A program made the translations under genes and the position numbers. Shown one piece after another: positions 13,542 through 15,538 of a stretch of DNA of 15,538 bases (positions are counted from its first letter, which is position 1; each line of letters starts with the position of its first letter). Under the pieces are notes generated by a model, which saw only the letters and a list, made by a program, of their open reading frames with translations, had not been told where the DNA came from and did no database searches. The DNA comes from an uncultured Prevotellaceae bacterium (lineage in GTDB: Bacteria > Bacteroidota > Bacteroidia > Bacteroidales > Bacteroidaceae), in NCBI GenBank assembly GCA_946406585.1, contig CAMJLI010000028.1:1-15538 (forward strand). Direction: 5' to 3'.

Positions 13542-14687
13542 ATGACATACGTTTTCATGCAACATTATTGGTGGTTCCTGATTTCACTTTTGGGGGCGTT
13601 GCTCGTTTTCCTCATGTTCGTGCAAGGAGCCAATTCCATGATATTCAGTCTCGCGGACGACGAGATGGAACGCAAGATGCTTATCAATTCCACAGGACGT
13701 AAATGGGAGTTCACCTTCACCACCCTGGTCACTTTTGGCGGTGCCTTCTTCGCTTCTTTCCCATTGTTCTATAGCACAAGTTTTGGTGGGGCTTACTGGT
13801 TGTGGATGATTATTTTGTTCTCTTTCGTCTTGCAGGCGGTGAGTTATGAGTTCCAAAACAAGTTGGGCAATATTTTCGGGCCAAAGCTATTCCAATGGTT
13901 CTTGGTCATCAATGGCATATTGGGACCTTTATTGCTTGGTGGGGCTGTGGCTACTTTCTTCAATGGCTCCAATTTCGTGGTCAATAAAATGAACATTGTA
14001 GATGACATGCAGCCGATAATAAGCAATTGGGCTAATTCTTCTCATGGCTTGGACGCTCTGCTCGACCCGTGGAATTTGATATTTGCATTTGCAGTGTTCT
14101 TCCTTGCACGCATTTTGGGTGTCTTTTATATTATAAATAATGTGAATGATGACAAACTGCGTGAAAAGGCAAGGGTGAAACTGGCTTACAGTGCTGTCAC
14201 TTTCCTTATCCTTTTCCTTGCGTTTTTGGTAAGGACGCTGCTGAAGGATGGATATGCATGCAATCCTGAGACTGGTGCGATTTTCATTGAGCCTATGAAG
14301 TATTGGCACAATTTCGTCAGTCTGTGGTATGTGTCTGTTATTCTTGTCGTAGGGGTCGTGTCGTTGCTCTATGCCATTTACGCCACAGTGAGAAAGGCAG
14401 ACTACATCTCTGGCATTTGGCCGGGAGGCATTGGCGTGGTGCTCGTAGTGCTATGCCTGTTGCTTTATGCCGGGTGGAACAATACTGCTTACTATCCTTC
14501 CAATGCCGACTTGCAAAGCAGTCTTACTTTGGCAAATAGTTGCAGTAGTGAATTTACTCTTTCTGTAATGACCATTGTCAGTTTCTTTATTCCTTTTGTT
14601 CTCGCATACATCTTCTATGCCTGGAGGGCAATCGACAAAAAGAAAATCGACCGTGAGGAATTGGCTGCCGATGATCACGTGTATTAA
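13542..14687 (+). CDS. cydB: Cytochrome bd ubiquinol oxidase subunit II
   Basis: Membrane partner of CydA in the cytochrome bd oxidase. The 381-residue protein is almost entirely hydrophobic, with the length and pattern of the usual 8-9 helices, an early WWFLISLLGALLVFLMFVQG helix, and a short charged cytoplasmic C terminus. The first-helix motif that reads GFDMG in E. coli is GANSM here, lacking the Asp. It follows cydA after 82 nt containing no good promoter or terminator, so one mRNA is likely. The assignment relies on general resemblance and on its position after cydA. Confidence 0.94.
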   Translation: MTYVFMQHYWWFLISLLGALLVFLMFVQGANSMIFSLADDEMERKMLINSTGRKWEFTFTTLVTFGGAFFASFPLFYSTSFGGAYWLWMIILFSFVLQAVSYEFQNKLGNIFGPKLFQWFLVINGILGPLLLGGAVATFFNGSNFVVNKMNIVDDMQPIISNWANSSHGLDALLDPWNLIFAFAVFFLARILGVFYIINNVNDDKLREKARVKLAYSAVTFLILFLAFLVRTLLKDGYACNPETGAIFIEPMKYWHNFVSLWYVSVILVVGVVSLLYAIYATVRKADYISGIWPGGIGVVLVVLCLLLYAGWNNTAYYPSNADLQSSLTLANSCSSEFTLSVMTIVSFFIPFVLAYIFYAWRAIDKKKIDREELAADDHVY

Positions 14688-14707
14688 TTGACGCATTGAT
14701 TCTTGTC

Positions 14708-15472
14708 ATGAAGGATATAATGACTTTTTTATTGGCCTTCTTTTCGATGGCTTTTAGCATCAACCCTGTTATGGCGCAGCAGAATGAGGATTCTCTGCGC
14801 CATCAGGTGCTTTTGCAAACTTCCGTAGGAGATATTGTAATTGAATTGTCTAATGAGACACCTCTTCATCGGGACAATTTCATCAAGTTGGTGGAGGAAA
14901 AGAAATATGATGGCTTGTTGTTCTTCAGGGTTATCAAAGATTTCATGATTCAGACTGGCGACCTTACCCAAAAAGCATCTGTGGCTGTGGAGGAGAAAAA
15001 GCCTCAGGCAACGCAAAACAGCAAGAGTGCACCAAGAAAACGTGGTGCTAATTTAAATAAGGTGGAGCCTCCAAAACCATATACTATTCCAGCCGAAATT
15101 TGTTTCCCAAAATTGTTCCATAAAAGAGGGGCCATAGCTGCAGCAAGGGAAAGTGACGAGAAAAATCCGGAATTCAGGTCTTCTTCTTCTCAATTTTATA
15201 TCGTTTACGGATGGGATCTCAATGAAGCACAAGTGGAATATTATGCCCAGCAGCTGGACTCCGTGTCAAATGGAAAGTTCAAATATACTCCTGAAGTATC
15301 CAAGGCATACGCCTCTGTTGGCGGTTCTCCTTATCTTGATGGAGCATATACTGTCTTTGGCGAGGTTGTCAAGGGAATGGATGTCGTGGAGAAGATACAA
15401 TCCATGGAAACTGACCCTGCAAATCGTCCAAAAGAAGAAGTTTTTATTGTAAAAGCGTCCATTTTACACTAA
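14708..15472 (+). CDS. Periplasmic cyclophilin-type peptidyl-prolyl isomerase
   Basis: Catalyses cis-trans isomerisation of prolyl bonds, likely in the periplasm. The preferred ATG at 14708 gives 254 residues starting with a signal peptide (MKDIMTFLLAFFSMAFSINPVMA, cleavage before QQ); a TTG at 14696 would add four residues, and ATG 14720 is another option. Cyclophilin motifs: FFRVIKDFMIQTGD (72-85) with catalytic Arg74, where the His usually before it is Phe; GAIAAAR (141-147); SSSSQFYIV (158-166); and YLDGAYTVFGEVVKGMDVVEKI (209-230). Two insertions enlarge the domain: a Lys/Pro-rich one at about 88-128 and another at about 171-205 that I associate with Bacteroidota homologues. It starts 20 nt after cydB and is probably cotranscribed with it. 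Confidence 0.9.
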   Translation: MKDIMTFLLAFFSMAFSINPVMAQQNEDSLRHQVLLQTSVGDIVIELSNETPLHRDNFIKLVEEKKYDGLLFFRVIKDFMIQTGDLTQKASVAVEEKKPQATQNSKSAPRKRGANLNKVEPPKPYTIPAEICFPKLFHKRGAIAAARESDEKNPEFRSSSSQFYIVYGWDLNEAQVEYYAQQLDSVSNGKFKYTPEVSKAYASVGGSPYLDGAYTVFGEVVKGMDVVEKIQSMETDPANRPKEEVFIVKASILH

Positions 15473-15538
15473 AAATCTCCAAGTTTTGTAATGAATTCCG
15501 AAAACTTTGCATGTTTTTGAAAAAAAGTTCTTGAAATG
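15473..15538. other. AT-rich end of the window, no gene
   Basis: The 66 bases after the prolyl isomerase gene hold no convincing terminator. An AACTTT/AAAGTT pairing (about 15504-15530) is too weak, and a CTTTGC stretch only partly resembles a -7 element. The downstream gene is outside the window. Confidence 0.4.

Overview
The window looks like chromosome from a member of the Bacteroidota, most likely Bacteroidales and possibly Prevotella-like. The reasons are Bacteroides-type promoters (TTTG, about 19-20 bp, then TAnnTTTG) in front of several genes, no convincing Shine-Dalgarno sites, an MFS-type rhamnose permease in place of the enterobacterial RhaT type, and a DUF4492 gene next to cydAB. 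All genes listed look intact. I see no tRNA, rRNA, CRISPR array, insertion sequence or phage gene.

Layout. (1) 1-6336, L-rhamnose catabolism: rhaB (kinase), rhaA (isomerase) and an MFS permease run on the + strand and end in a very strong bidirectional terminator. Facing them on the - strand is rhaD (aldolase), preceded by rhaR (AraC-family activator). Together they take rhamnose to rhamnulose, rhamnulose-1-phosphate, then DHAP and L-lactaldehyde. No lactaldehyde reductase is present. (2) 6496-9624, + strand: a small two-helix membrane protein, a protein joining an AmgK-like sugar kinase to the C-terminal domain of RapZ, a MurU-like sugar-1-phosphate nucleotidyltransferase overlapping it by 4 bp, and a cysteine-rich DUF2284 protein. 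AmgK plus MurU is the cell-wall recycling route from MurNAc to UDP-MurNAc known in Pseudomonas, so this looks like a peptidoglycan-salvage operon with a built-in amino-sugar sensor. (3) 9625-11351: guaA (GMP synthase) with a textbook promoter and a terminator-like hairpin in its leader. (4) 11352-15472: a 268-bp regulatory gap, then DUF4492, cydA, cydB (cytochrome bd oxidase) and a periplasmic cyclophilin-type prolyl isomerase.

Most notable are the AmgK-RapZ fusion coupled to MurU, a 21-bp-spaced direct repeat overlapping the rhaB -33 element (the geometry of an AraC-type activator site), a consensus promoter so close to rhaR that its mRNA should be almost leaderless, the guaA leader hairpin, and a thrice-repeated 10-mer upstream of the cyd operon. 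All functional assignments rest on reading motifs by eye; no database search was run.
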